Positions 1-7,143 of a DNA stretch of 27,978 nt are shown here, one piece after another. The notes under the pieces were generated by a model, which was given only the letters and a program-made list of their open reading frames with translations, did not search any database and was not told the origin of the DNA. The DNA is taken from IMG/VR virus record IMGVR_UViG_3300009365_003819, positions 1-27,978 of that record. One strand, given 5' to 3'. The stretch's first letter is position 1, and each line of letters opens with the position of its first letter. Position numbers and translations under genes: made by a program. The stretch comes from a virus.

Positions 1-315
1 TTAAAACAAGCAATCGTGGAATATCTTGAAAAGGAACACGAAGAACTCGCACAACATCTCTATGATAACGAGTGTGAGATGGTTTGGGGACAAGACGGTA
101 AAGAGTTTCTTGTTAGCATTGATGGCGAGATTGATGATGGCGGCAACACACCAGAAAGAGTTGAAGAACAGATAGAATGGTTAAAGAAAGTCGCAGAACA
201 GAAAGAAATAAACAAGATGGTCGATCAAGTTGAATCTGCCGCTGTTAAAGCAGCACATAAAGTGATGGAACAACACAGCAAAACACTTGAGAAACTTGCG
301 GAGAGCGAAGAATGA
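1..315 (+). CDS. Hypothetical acidic protein, probably 5'-partial
   Basis: The frame is open from the first base of the window (L-K-Q-A-I before a GTG at 16), so the gene may start upstream; if it starts at that GTG it is 99 aa. The product is acidic and helical, with a Glu/Lys-rich C-terminal half that looks like a coiled coil and ends in E-S-E-E. There is no signal peptide or membrane segment. Its stop overlaps the next start (ATGA at 312-315), so the two are translationally coupled. I do not recognise a family. The stop-proximal stretch GGAGAGCGAAGAA also acts as the ribosome binding site of the next gene. Confidence 0.6.
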   Translation, partial: LKQAIVEYLEKEHEELAQHLYDNECEMVWGQDGKEFLVSIDGEIDDGGNTPERVEEQIEWLKKVAEQKEINKMVDQVESAAVKAAHKVMEQHSKTLEKLAESEE

Positions 316-602
316 GTGCTCCTAGATATTATCTTGAAGTTGGCTTGACGGGAACCGATTTCAAGTATAGAATGAAATTGAAGACCAGAGTGGGAGACCA
401 CAAAGGCTTACAAGAAGAGCTAGACAGATTTTCCGAAGTTGAGACTTGGAAGAAGTATTCAGAAAACTTTGTGAAGAACTCAGGAGGTCTAGCAAAGATG
501 GAAAGAGAATGGAATAGAAACTATGCTAAACTTGTTGGTCATGACCACCACAACGTTAGAGCAGAAGGCTATTGGGAACTAGTGGAGAGCGAAGAACAAT
601 AG
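312..602 (+). CDS. Hypothetical protein, 96 aa
   Basis: Starts with ATG overlapping the previous stop as ATGA, with the purine-rich GGAGAGCGAAGA just upstream. The product is charged, rich in Lys, Arg, Glu, Trp and Tyr, with no export signal and no motif I recognise. Its C-terminus (L-V-E-S-E-E-Q) resembles that of the preceding protein (L-A-E-S-E-E), and the underlying DNA repeats GGAGAGCGAAGAA, probably because that string doubles as the binding site for the following gene. It belongs to a tightly coupled run of small genes. Confidence 0.6.
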   Translation: MSAPRYYLEVGLTGTDFKYRMKLKTRVGDHKGLQEELDRFSEVETWKKYSENFVKNSGGLAKMEREWNRNYAKLVGHDHHNVRAEGYWELVESEEQ

Positions 603-922
603 AAAATATTAGCAACAACGTTGAAAAAAGAATACAGCGCGCTTTCCCGGAACAAAAGTTCGTTTTGCGAGAAGATAAGAACCGTTTTATAATTGAGTCA
701 CCTGCTAATGTGGGAAATCCCTCCGGACGTTTTTTGGCAAGAATGAATAAGCAGTTGATATTAGACTTACTAACATATCATTTTAGTGAAGAACAGTGTG
801 TTAGTGAGTTATCTACAATTTTGTGCGAACAAATATATTGTGAACTACACAGTTGTAATCTGGATGATGACGCTAGAAAATCTGTTTCAGAGAAACTAAG
901 CGAGAACAGAAAAAACAAATGA
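572..922 (+). CDS. Hypothetical protein, start uncertain
   Basis: The open frame from 572 gives 116 aa with a TTG start, overlapping the previous gene by 31 bases. TTG has no good upstream site. The best purine-rich site (GGAGAGCGAAGAA, from 584) instead precedes an in-frame ATA at 599, which overlaps the previous TAG as ATAG, just where ATGA overlaps occur elsewhere. The real start may therefore be non-canonical, or the gene may have lost its ATG. The C-terminal half contains scattered Cys (Q-C-V, L-C-E, Y-C-E, S-C-N) and a Lys/Glu-rich end. No family recognised. Confidence 0.5.
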   Translation: MGTSGERRTIENISNNVEKRIQRAFPEQKFVLREDKNRFIIESPANVGNPSGRFLARMNKQLILDLLTYHFSEEQCVSELSTILCEQIYCELHSCNLDDDARKSVSEKLSENRKNK

Positions 923-1110
923 GTAAATCACAAGACAAGCGCATCGCCATTCAAAAGAGAACAAAAATCTTTTATGCTGATGGTGTTGATTGGCAGCACC
1001 ACGGCTCTTTTACACTTTATGCCTCGCCAGAAGCGATTAAACAGGATTGGAAGATTAGATCTGTGTGGTGGTTAAACCCTAATGCACCGGGACGAAGGAA
1101 GAGAGAATGA
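919..1110 (+). CDS. Hypothetical basic protein, 63 aa
   Basis: ATG overlaps the upstream TGA (ATGA at 919-922), and its own stop overlaps the next ATG in the same way (1107-1110). The product is small and basic, with an aromatic-rich centre (V-D-W-Q-H-H-G-S-F, W-K-I-R-S-V-W-W) and an Arg/Lys-rich tail. It could bind nucleic acid, but nothing in it is diagnostic. No family recognised. Confidence 0.55.
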   Translation: MSKSQDKRIAIQKRTKIFYADGVDWQHHGSFTLYASPEAIKQDWKIRSVWWLNPNAPGRRKRE

Positions 1111-1160
1111 AAGTTGGTGACCTGACTACAAAAGATACAGTAGGACAATATGAGTTTTAA
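1107..1160 (+). CDS. 17-aa mini-ORF beginning M-K-V-G-D-L
   Basis: ATG overlaps the preceding stop as ATGA, after the purine-rich GGAAGAGAG. The peptide is only 17 residues long, but its first six match the N-terminal signature shared by the small Gly-Asp-Leu-Val proteins elsewhere in this window. It may be a decayed family member, or a real micro-peptide coupling translation to the gene at 1150. I cannot tell which. Confidence 0.35.
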   Translation: MKVGDLTTKDTVGQYEF

Positions 1161-1317
1161 TGAAGATAAATTACTGATTGATTATTACCATGCATGTGAG
1201 ACTCTAGTGAGATTGCGCACCAGAGTTGATATGCTTCGTAGCATGATTGAATTGTGTGAGAATAGGTTGTCACAACTTGAGAATCACGCTGAAGAATATG
1301 ACAATAATGAAAATTGA
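1150..1317 (+). CDS. Small coiled-coil protein, 55 aa
   Basis: ATG at 1150 has GTAGGACA immediately upstream (AGGA, five-base spacing). The product is predicted almost entirely helical with a heptad-like spacing of Leu, Val, Ile and Met (E-T-L-V-R-L-R, D-M-L-R-S-M-I-E-L, R-L-S-Q-L-E-N) and an acidic Asn-rich tail. The preceding mini-ORF overlaps its start, and it overlaps the helicase start by 20 bases, so all three are probably co-translated. Function unknown. Confidence 0.5.
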   Translation: MSFNEDKLLIDYYHACETLVRLRTRVDMLRSMIELCENRLSQLENHAEEYDNNEN

Positions 1318-2908
1318 AGATTTCTTTCCATACCCAGAAATTAGAGACGCACAGCAGACAGCGATAGACTTTTGTATTCAAAGTCTTTCTAATAAGAGGT
1401 TTGTGATAATTGAAGCCGGCACAGGAGTTGGAAAATCAGCTATTGGGCTAACAGCTTCTAGAATGCTCTATAATAATGCTGAGCAATACACAGATTTTGG
1501 CAAGGGCGCGTACTTTGTAACAACACAGAAGATCTTACAAGATCAGTATGTCAGTGATTTTGGCAAAAAGCACATGCGATCTATTAAGTCCTCGTCAAAT
1601 TATAAGTGCGGGTATCATAAGAGAAATACATGCCAAGAGTCACAAAGACTACTACGAAGTGAGGAAACAGGTACGCGCTTTTTTAAAGCGTGCACATTTA
1701 ATTGCAAGTACAAGAATGAGAAGCAGGAGTTTCTTGAATCCCCTGAATCCGTTACAAATTTTCCATACTTCCTGACTGAAGCAACATTTTCTGGGAAGAT
1801 CACGCCGAGAGATGTGCTTGTTGTTGATGAGGCTCATAATATTGAGTCTGAATTGAGCAACTTTATTGAAATTACAATTTCTGAAAGATTTGTCAAATAT
1901 GCGCTAAAGATGAAGTGGCCTGATAAGTCAACACAGTTTCAGGTTGTTAGGTGGATTAGAGAGGTTTACTTCAACAAGATTAAATCTCAATTATCACACA
2001 TGGAGGCTACCCTTAAGAATACGGGCTTAAAGGACAGACTATCTGACTTTAAGGCACTTGCAAAGCAGTACGATATGCTTAAGTCTCATGTTGGAAAGAT
2101 CGAGACATTTCTCAATGTTTACAATAAGGAAAACTGGGTTATGGATCTTGTTCCTGCGCGGGACCGGGCTATGAGAAAGTTCACCTTTAAGCCGATTGAT
2201 GTGTCACCATTTGCACAAGATTATCTGTTTCGATTGGGAAGAAAGGTGATCATGATGTCAGCCACAATTCTTGATCATGAAACTTTCTGCCGGTCCCTGG
2301 GAATCAATAGAGCTGATGTGGCATTTATCTCTATTCCATCACCTTTTCCCATTAAGAATAGGCCCATCTTTATCTGTCCGGTTGGCAGCATGAATGCAAG
2401 TAACATAGATCAGTCACTGCCCAAGATGGTTAGTGCTGTTAAGGAAATTCTTAAGGAACACAAAGGGCAGAAGGGAATAATCCACTGTCACACCTATAAG
2501 ATTGCAAATTATCTTGCAAAGAACATAAGATCAAAACGCCTTCTAATTCATGACGGATCTAGCAGAGATGAGATTCTTCGCAAGCACATTTCTTCAAAGA
2601 GTGACACAGTTTTATTATCGCCCTCTATGTCTGAGGGAGTGGACCTTAGAAATGATTTATCGAGATTTCAAATTGTGATGAAGATTCCCTATCCCTACCT
2701 GGGCGATCCGCTAACGAAAAAGAGAATGAATAAGTGGGACGGGTGGTATTCGATGCAGACTGCAAAGAGAATTGTTCAGTCTGTTGGAAGAAGTGTTCGA
2801 TCAATGGACGATCAGGCTGTGACGTATATTCTTGATGCTGATTGGAGTAAGTTCTTTTATAGGAATAGAAAGATGTTTCCTGAAGATTTCAAGAGCTGTT
2901 TAGCTTGA
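1298..2908 (+). CDS. XPD/Rad3/DinG-family superfamily 2 DNA helicase with Fe-S cysteines
   Basis: A 5'-3' DNA helicase of the XPD/DinG type, about 536 aa. Landmarks counted from the ATG at 1298: N-terminal F-F-P-Y-P-E-I-R-x-x-Q; Walker A A-G-T-G-V-G-K-S near residues 40-47; DEAH box V-V-D-E-A-H ending near 180; motif VI Q-S-V-G-R-S-V-R-S near the C-terminus. Four cysteines near 104, 112, 132 and 136 lie between Walker A and the DEAH box, where XPD and DinG bind a 4Fe-4S cluster. ATG 1307 is an alternative start. The gene runs into tilS, so they probably share an mRNA. Likely role in replication, recombination or repair of phage DNA; XPD-like versus DinG is not resolved. Confidence 0.88.
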   Translation: MTIMKIEDFFPYPEIRDAQQTAIDFCIQSLSNKRFVIIEAGTGVGKSAIGLTASRMLYNNAEQYTDFGKGAYFVTTQKILQDQYVSDFGKKHMRSIKSSSNYKCGYHKRNTCQESQRLLRSEETGTRFFKACTFNCKYKNEKQEFLESPESVTNFPYFLTEATFSGKITPRDVLVVDEAHNIESELSNFIEITISERFVKYALKMKWPDKSTQFQVVRWIREVYFNKIKSQLSHMEATLKNTGLKDRLSDFKALAKQYDMLKSHVGKIETFLNVYNKENWVMDLVPARDRAMRKFTFKPIDVSPFAQDYLFRLGRKVIMMSATILDHETFCRSLGINRADVAFISIPSPFPIKNRPIFICPVGSMNASNIDQSLPKMVSAVKEILKEHKGQKGIIHCHTYKIANYLAKNIRSKRLLIHDGSSRDEILRKHISSKSDTVLLSPSMSEGVDLRNDLSRFQIVMKIPYPYLGDPLTKKRMNKWDGWYSMQTAKRIVQSVGRSVRSMDDQAVTYILDADWSKFFYRNRKMFPEDFKSCLA

Positions 2909-2913
2909 CAATT

Positions 2914-3552
2914 ATGAAAAATAAAAAGTTCAAAAAGATTAATCAACTTTTTCGTACACCCATTGAGGTCACATTAGCCTGTAGTGGCGGTCCAGACTCC
3001 ATGGCAATACTTGACTTTCTTCGACAAGGTAGAAAGAAAATTCAGGTCGCACACTTTAATCACGGCACCGATCAGTCTGATGAGGCTGAGGATGTTGTTA
3101 AGTTTTATTGTAAGCAATATGATATCCCAGTTGTAAGAGATGTGATTAAGAGAGATAAGCTTACTGGTGAGTCATATGAGCAATACTGGAGAGAAGAGAG
3201 GCTCCGATTTTTGCACAGCTTTGAGTGTATTGTTTTAACAGCACACAATTTAGATGACGTTGCAGAATGGTGGCTTTTTACATCTATGAGAGGTAATCCA
3301 AAAATTATGCCCTACAAAAATAAGAATATCTGTCGACCCTTTTTGCTAACAGAAAAAGAGGCGCTGTGTGATTGGGCGAACAATAGGGACATTCCGTATG
3401 TGCGTGATCCGTCAAATCAAGACTTTCGATTTGCAAGAAGTAGAATTAGACACAGCATCATGCGAGATGTCCTGGAAATCAACCCAGGATTTAAAAAGGT
3501 TATCAGCAAGAAAATTAAGCAGTCTTATAGCGGGAGAGAAAATGCTAATTAG
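2914..3552 (+). CDS. tilS: Minimal tRNA(Ile)-lysidine synthase (TilS-like)
   Basis: TilS activates C34 of tRNA-Ile(CAU) with ATP and adds lysine, so the tRNA reads AUA. The PP-loop S-G-G-P-D-S lies near residue 25, followed by H-F-N-H-G-T-D, A-H-N-L-D-D-V-A-E (family A-H-x-x-D-D-x-x-E-T) and D-P-S-N-x-D-x-x-F-x-R-x-R-I-R. At about 212 aa it is far shorter than bacterial TilS (roughly 320-430 aa) and is essentially the ATPase domain alone, lacking the C-terminal tRNA-binding domains. TTG at 2905 is an alternative start. A tRNA with anticodon CAT lies about 1.1 kb downstream, which supports a genuine tRNA-modifying role. The C-terminus overlaps the IMPDH/GMPR start by 11 bases. Confidence 0.85.
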   Translation: MKNKKFKKINQLFRTPIEVTLACSGGPDSMAILDFLRQGRKKIQVAHFNHGTDQSDEAEDVVKFYCKQYDIPVVRDVIKRDKLTGESYEQYWREERLRFLHSFECIVLTAHNLDDVAEWWLFTSMRGNPKIMPYKNKNICRPFLLTEKEALCDWANNRDIPYVRDPSNQDFRFARSRIRHSIMRDVLEINPGFKKVISKKIKQSYSGRENAN

Positions 3553-4594
3553 TCCAGCTCGAAGCGCAGATAAAATGACATCAGCCCTTTGCTTTGATGA
3601 TGTACTTCTAGTTCCAAGATACTCTGAGGTTGAAAGTCGAAAGGATGTTAGCCTGGAAGTTGATCTGGGTCCGGGCGGTTCACTATCACTGCCCATAGTG
3701 TCGTCTCCCATGGATACAGTAACTGAGTCAGCTATGACGATCGCGATGCATGCATCCGGCGGACTGGGAATAATTCACAGGTATAACACTGTTGAAGAGC
3801 AGGCCAGCCTCGTGCAAGAAGCATGTGCAAGTGGGATGTGTAATGTTGGTGCAGCAGTCGGTGTCTCGGGAGATTTTATTAACCGTGCCCGTTCTCTTTA
3901 TGATGCCGGTGCCAGAGTAATCTGTGTAGACATCGCTCACGGACATCACTCAATGATGAGACATGCTCTCCAAGTTCTTCGAAATACTTTTGGCACAGAG
4001 ATCCACATCATGGCAGGCAATGTCGCTACACGTGAGGCATTTGACTCTTTGTCGGATTGGGGTGCAGATTCAGTTAGAGTTGGCATCGGTGGCGGATCGA
4101 TCTGCTCAACTCGCATCCAGACTGGCCACGGTGTTCCGACATTGCAGTCGATTCTAGATGTCGCTGAGTCTAAGCATGCGGGCCAGGTCAAGATTATTGC
4201 TGACGGTGGGATTCGAAATAGTGGAGATATTGTTAAAGCCCTTGCAGCGGGTGCAGACATGGTGATGCTTGGATCGCTTTTAGCTGGGACAGATGAGACA
4301 CCAGGAGAGGAGATCTTTCTTCGTGGAGGAAAGTTTAAGGAATATCGAGGAATGGCATCAGTTGAGGCGCAGATTCAGTGGCGAGGTCATGTCTCTTCAA
4401 GAGAGGGTGTGTCCACAACTATCGCATGTAAGGGATCCGCAACTGATGTTGTTGCAAACCTCGAGCAAGGAATTCGATCAGGCTTGTCATATTCAGGAGC
4501 GACTAGCGTGAGTGAGCTGCAACGTTGCGCATCTTTTATCAAGCAGACATCATCAGGTGCTGTTGAAAGCTCTACACATATTAAGAGGTTATAA
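3542..4594 (+). CDS. IMP dehydrogenase / GMP reductase family protein without CBS domains
   Basis: About 350 aa, a single (beta/alpha)8 barrel. Diagnostic segments: C-F-D-D-V-L-L-V-P-R-Y-S-E-V near the N-terminus; the catalytic loop G-I-G-G-G-S-I-C-S-T-R with the nucleophilic Cys, followed by T-G-H-G-V-P; D-G-G-I-R-N-S-G-D-I-V-K; Y-R-G-M-A-S; and a C-terminal G-I-R-S-G-L-S-Y-S-G-A. The CBS pair typical of cellular IMPDH is absent, and the segment after Y-R-G-M is short, as in GMP reductase, so either IMP oxidation or GMP reduction is possible. ATG 3542 is favoured by GGGAGAGAAA upstream. Expected role: shifting the host purine pool for phage DNA synthesis. Confidence 0.85.
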   Translation: MLISPARSADKMTSALCFDDVLLVPRYSEVESRKDVSLEVDLGPGGSLSLPIVSSPMDTVTESAMTIAMHASGGLGIIHRYNTVEEQASLVQEACASGMCNVGAAVGVSGDFINRARSLYDAGARVICVDIAHGHHSMMRHALQVLRNTFGTEIHIMAGNVATREAFDSLSDWGADSVRVGIGGGSICSTRIQTGHGVPTLQSILDVAESKHAGQVKIIADGGIRNSGDIVKALAAGADMVMLGSLLAGTDETPGEEIFLRGGKFKEYRGMASVEAQIQWRGHVSSREGVSTTIACKGSATDVVANLEQGIRSGLSYSGATSVSELQRCASFIKQTSSGAVESSTHIKRL

Positions 4595-4616
4595 GTGCAT
4601 TTAGCAATATAGTCCA

Positions 4617-4645
4617 GTGTAAATTTTCAGATGATGATTTAATAT
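4617..4645 (+). promoter_or_regulatory. Promoter GTGTAA-N17-TAATAT for tRNA(CAT)
   Basis: GTGTAA (4617-4622) and TAATAT (4640-4645) are separated by exactly 17 bases. The predicted start falls about two bases before the tRNA 5' end. It matches the RTGYAA-N17-TAnnnT pattern seen before other genes in this window. Confidence 0.6.
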
Positions 4646-4653
4646 AAACCTAC

Positions 4654-4730
4654 GGGGAGTTAGCTCAATCGGTTAGAGCAAGGGTCTCATAAACCCTGGG
4701 TTCTGGGTTCAAGTCCCAGGCTCCCTACCA
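4654..4730 (+). tRNA. tRNA with anticodon CAT, probably tRNA-Ile2 (lysidine-modified), otherwise tRNA-Met
   Basis: A full 77-base cloverleaf with encoded CCA. The acceptor stem GGGGAGT pairs with GCTCCCT (first pair G-T); D stem GCTC/GAGC; anticodon stem AGGGT/ACCCT around loop CTCATAA (anticodon 4688-4690); T stem CTGGG/CCCAG. The anticodon stem lacks the GGG/CCC run of initiator tRNA and the 1-72 pair is formed, so it is an elongator-type molecule: Met or Ile(CAU). The nearby tilS, whose only known substrate is tRNA-Ile(CAU), favours Ile2 for AUA decoding. Confidence 0.93.
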
Positions 4731-4748
4731 CACACATAGAGAGAATAT

Positions 4749-5912
4749 ATGATTATACCATTAGCTTTATGCTTAAGCGCACACGCCGAAGGCCTTAGTG
4801 CCAGTGAAACATCTTACACTGGTGCTTCAATCCTGACAGGAGATTGGGAGGCAACATTTACAGACTACTCTGATATTAATGAAAGGGATGATACATCGCC
4901 ATACGCATTCTTCGAAGGCAACACACTTTACGTTGGTAACTCCGATACTCATGACAATACCATTGACGCCATCGTGGAATTCTTTTGGTTCCAGTCGTCG
5001 ATCGATCGAGGTACAGATTTTTATGTAGCTGTTATTAAGACAAGAGCCACACCAGGCCACGATTGCTACTATGCACCCTGGGACTGGGCGCGTGGAGCTC
5101 AATGCAAACTTTGGGCTGACGAGTGGACAGACTGGGGTGAACATCCGGTTTTGACAGTTGAAGCGATGACTGACGTCGAGCGCGAACAAGGAGCATTTAG
5201 ATGGGACTGGTCAATTCCATTTGAAAGCTATGGCATCGATGCCTACGGGCAAGTAACATTCCAGAACATGTACGGAATTGGTTCAACATCGGAAGGTGCA
5301 GCCATGGCTCACGGTGAGTACCAACTAAACGAGGATGGTGATGTGAAGGCCGAAGGAAACGTACAGGTGAAAGGATACCATTCTGCAGAGTATAGTGTCC
5401 AGACCCAGTATGAGGTCACACTTTACGAATGGGATGTATTTGTCGATGGCCGGGCTGACCTTATGGCTTGGGACATGTATTTGAATCTCGGTGCTAGAGA
5501 AACACAATCAGCATACCACGAATACTTTTTGAGTGTCCAGGTAGAAGAAGGCATGCCTTTTATGATTGACAATCTAAATTTTGTTAGCAATTTTGATATA
5601 GGATGGTATGATCCAACTCACTATGAGCTAGGGATAGGATTACAAAATATTGAGATTCTACGACCTGCGTGGGAGACAGCATCTGAAGATGAGCCTGAAG
5701 ATACAGGGCAGTTAGTGTGGGACACGGGAGATTCGGATCAGGTTGAACCAGACAGTCCAGAGGAAGATGAGAAGTGGCCCGAGTCTGATTTTCAATCGAG
5801 CTCCCAGGATAAGGTCACACGGTGTAGTCATATTCCTATGAGTAGCACTTGGCTATTTATTATTGGAATTTCTGCTGTGTTGACACGTAGGAGAAGTCAT
5901 AGTGGGGTGTAG
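4749..5912 (+). CDS. Exported protein with Cys-TM-Arg (MYXO-CTERM-like) C-terminal tail
   Basis: A 387-aa protein. A short N-terminal signal (M-I-I-P-L-A-L-C-L-S-A-H-A) is followed by a large domain rich in Trp, Tyr, Asp and Glu, probably beta-rich. Then comes an acidic low-complexity spacer (D-T-G-Q-L-V-W-D-T-G-D-S-D) and a tail of one Cys (T-R-C-S-H), a hydrophobic segment (S-S-T-W-L-F-I-I-G-I-S-A-V-L) and T-R-R-R-S. That Cys, membrane span, Arg-cluster order resembles MYXO-CTERM-type sorting tails, so I infer anchoring at the host surface. The stop codon lies inside tRNA-Asn: its TAG is bases 8-10 of the tRNA. Function of the main domain unknown. Confidence 0.75.
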   Translation: MIIPLALCLSAHAEGLSASETSYTGASILTGDWEATFTDYSDINERDDTSPYAFFEGNTLYVGNSDTHDNTIDAIVEFFWFQSSIDRGTDFYVAVIKTRATPGHDCYYAPWDWARGAQCKLWADEWTDWGEHPVLTVEAMTDVEREQGAFRWDWSIPFESYGIDAYGQVTFQNMYGIGSTSEGAAMAHGEYQLNEDGDVKAEGNVQVKGYHSAEYSVQTQYEVTLYEWDVFVDGRADLMAWDMYLNLGARETQSAYHEYFLSVQVEEGMPFMIDNLNFVSNFDIGWYDPTHYELGIGLQNIEILRPAWETASEDEPEDTGQLVWDTGDSDQVEPDSPEEDEKWPESDFQSSSQDKVTRCSHIPMSSTWLFIIGISAVLTRRRSHSGV

Positions 5913-5978
5913 TTCAATTGGCAGAATGCCTGGCTGTTAACCAGGAGGTTGGTGGTTCGAGCCCACCTGCCCCAGCCA
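5903..5978 (+). tRNA. tRNA-Asn (anticodon GTT)
   Basis: A 76-base cloverleaf: acceptor TGGGGTG/TGCCCCA with discriminator G and encoded CCA; D stem GTTC/GAAT; anticodon stem CCTGG/CCAGG around CTGTTAA (anticodon 5936-5938); T stem GGTGG/CCACC. U1 and discriminator G match bacterial tRNA-Asn. The 5' ten bases overlap the end of the upstream coding gene, whose TAG stop is the conserved T8-A9-G10. Maturation by RNase P would therefore cut within the tail of that mRNA. Confidence 0.93.
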
Positions 5979-6027
5979 TTTGATAAAATTGCTGAGTTAA
6001 ATTTAATTTAAAGAGTTAAGTAATTAC

Positions 6028-6252
6028 ATGAGCGAACGAATTGGTGTCAAAAAGGCAATCAAGCTTTTTAAAAAAGAAGTACTTGAAGGGTTAGAATTTA
6101 AATGTCTTGTAAAGGAAGCGTTCAGCGATGGCGGGCCCTTGATTGAAGTGCATACAACCCATTTAAAATCTTATAGTGTAAGAAAGGCTTTACCTCTAAT
6201 CTTCCAAGGATATCAAGTTATCGTGATAAGACCCAATGAAAAGCAAGTATAA
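6028..6252 (+). CDS. Hypothetical protein, 74 aa
   Basis: Starts with ATG at 6028 after AAAGAGTTAAGTAATTAC, with only a weak binding site. The N-terminus is basic and helical (V-K-K-A-I-K-L-F-K-K-E-V-L-E), followed by a mixed alpha/beta segment with the pattern I-E-V-H-T and Q-V-I-V-I-R-P. No signal peptide. It overlaps the next gene by 17 bases, so the two are coupled. No family recognised. Confidence 0.55.
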   Translation: MSERIGVKKAIKLFKKEVLEGLEFKCLVKEAFSDGGPLIEVHTTHLKSYSVRKALPLIFQGYQVIVIRPNEKQV

Positions 6253-6535
6253 CATTGGTGACCTGGTATTCATTTACGAAAACATACAATTTCTTCATGG
6301 ATTTGATCCGATCAAGCAGGAGGGATGTGATTCATTCAGGCGTTCAGTGGGCATTATCGTAAGCTCTCATCCGATGTCTATGTATGACTCAATGTCAAAC
6401 GGAAAGTCTACAACAACTTTTCAACATGGTGTTATGATCAATGATAAGAGGCACAGTTTTTTTGAAGAAGAGTTAGATATGATGCAACAATTGAATAAAA
6501 ATGAACTTGATGCTTATAATACATGTAAGGGATAA
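6236..6535 (+). CDS. Gly-Asp-Leu-Val family small protein
   Basis: A 99-aa protein with an N-terminal M-K-S-K-Y-N-I-G-D-L-V-F-I-Y signature, then V-G-I-I-V-S-S and a beta-rich middle (H-G-V-M-I-N-D-K-R-H-S-F-F) that ends in a helical Gln/Asn-rich tail. The order GDLV, then G-I-I-V, then a short basic strand segment fits a small SH3-like barrel and recurs in about ten proteins in this window. Function unknown; nucleic-acid or protein binding are both possible. Overlaps the preceding gene by 17 bases. Confidence 0.65.
   Translation: MKSKYNIGDLVFIYENIQFLHGFDPIKQEGCDSFRRSVGIIVSSHPMSMYDSMSNGKSTTTFQHGVMINDKRHSFFEEELDMMQQLNKNELDAYNTCKG
6491..6520 (+). promoter_or_regulatory. Sigma70-like promoter TTGAAT-N18-TATAAT
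   Basis: TTGAAT (6491-6496) and a perfect TATAAT (6515-6520) with 18-base spacing. It lies at the 3' end of the preceding gene, with a predicted start about 12 bases before the ATG of the His-rich secreted protein. Confidence 0.5.
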
Positions 6536-6538
6536 ATT

Positions 6539-6904
6539 ATGTTACGTGTATTAATAGCTTGCTCTTTGCTTTGTGTTTCAAACAATGCAATGGCCCATGC
6601 TCCTAAGAGTGGTGGGTCTCATTCTGCAAAATCCACTCATCATCATGCTGCATGCAATAAGGCAAGAACAGGATGGGTCTGGCATGCAGGTCACTGGAAA
6701 TATCTTAAGGTTAAAAAAGGAAACCATGTTGTCACTAGAAAGTGGAAGTGGACTCCTGGTCACTGGCAGCATCATGTTCATGGACGATCTTATAGATCCT
6801 ATGGTGAGGGTCCACCGAGAATTCATCACAGCTCTCATTGGATTCCAGGAAGATGGGTAGGACATGGCCCACACCGTCGCTGGATTCCTGGTCGTTGGAG
6901 CTGA
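6539..6904 (+). CDS. Secreted His/Trp-rich protein with W-x3-G-x-W repeats
   Basis: A 121-aa protein with a clean signal peptide (hydrophobic L-R-V-L-I-A-C-S-L-L-C-V, cleavage after A-M-A). The mature part is rich in His, Trp, Arg and Gly and has four short repeats: W-V-W-H-A-G-H-W, W-K-W-T-P-G-H-W, H-W-I-P-G-R-W and R-W-I-P-G-R-W. They resemble YXWXGXW-type repeats of exported bacterial proteins. The His-run S-T-H-H-H-A-A-C might bind metal. AAGGG lies nine bases before the ATG and a sigma70-like promoter sits just upstream. This is an exported product of unknown role, probably acting in the host envelope. Confidence 0.75.
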   Translation: MLRVLIACSLLCVSNNAMAHAPKSGGSHSAKSTHHHAACNKARTGWVWHAGHWKYLKVKKGNHVVTRKWKWTPGHWQHHVHGRSYRSYGEGPPRIHHSSHWIPGRWVGHGPHRRWIPGRWS

Positions 6905-6945
6905 TAATATACAAGCTTTAATAAAGTTCATATATTTACTGACAT

Positions 6946-7143
6946 ATGATAAAGCTAGGCGATAGAGTTGCTCCAATTAATAACATGTCTCTTTCAGGTG
7001 TTGTTGTTGACATGTACCAGCAGCAAAGCGAACAATGGATGGTTGGCGGTGCAATGGAAGGTCTTTTCATTATTAAGGTAAGACTTGATAAAGATGGGTC
7101 TGAGCCTGAATTTAGAGCAGATGATCTTATGAGGCTTGATTAA
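6946..7143 (+). CDS. Gly-Asp-Arg-Val variant of the GDLV small-protein family
   Basis: A 65-aa protein beginning M-I-K-L-G-D-R-V-A-P-I, followed by L-S-G-V-V-V-D-M, I-I-K-V-R-L-D-K-D-G and an acidic end A-D-D-L-M-R-L. The layout is that of the other small barrel-like proteins in the window. Its TAA overlaps the next ATG (TAATG, 7141-7145), so the pair is coupled. Function unknown. Confidence 0.6.
   Translation: MIKLGDRVAPINNMSLSGVVVDMYQQQSEQWMVGGAMEGLFIIKVRLDKDGSEPEFRADDLMRLD

Noticed and set aside
3412-4260. Minus-strand open frames opposite the TilS and IMPDH/GMPR genes
   Set aside because: They are antisense to strongly recognisable proteins and show no binding sites or motifs.
4654-4730. 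Initiator tRNA-fMet
   Set aside because: The 1-72 pair is formed and the anticodon stem lacks the three consecutive G-C pairs typical of initiators.
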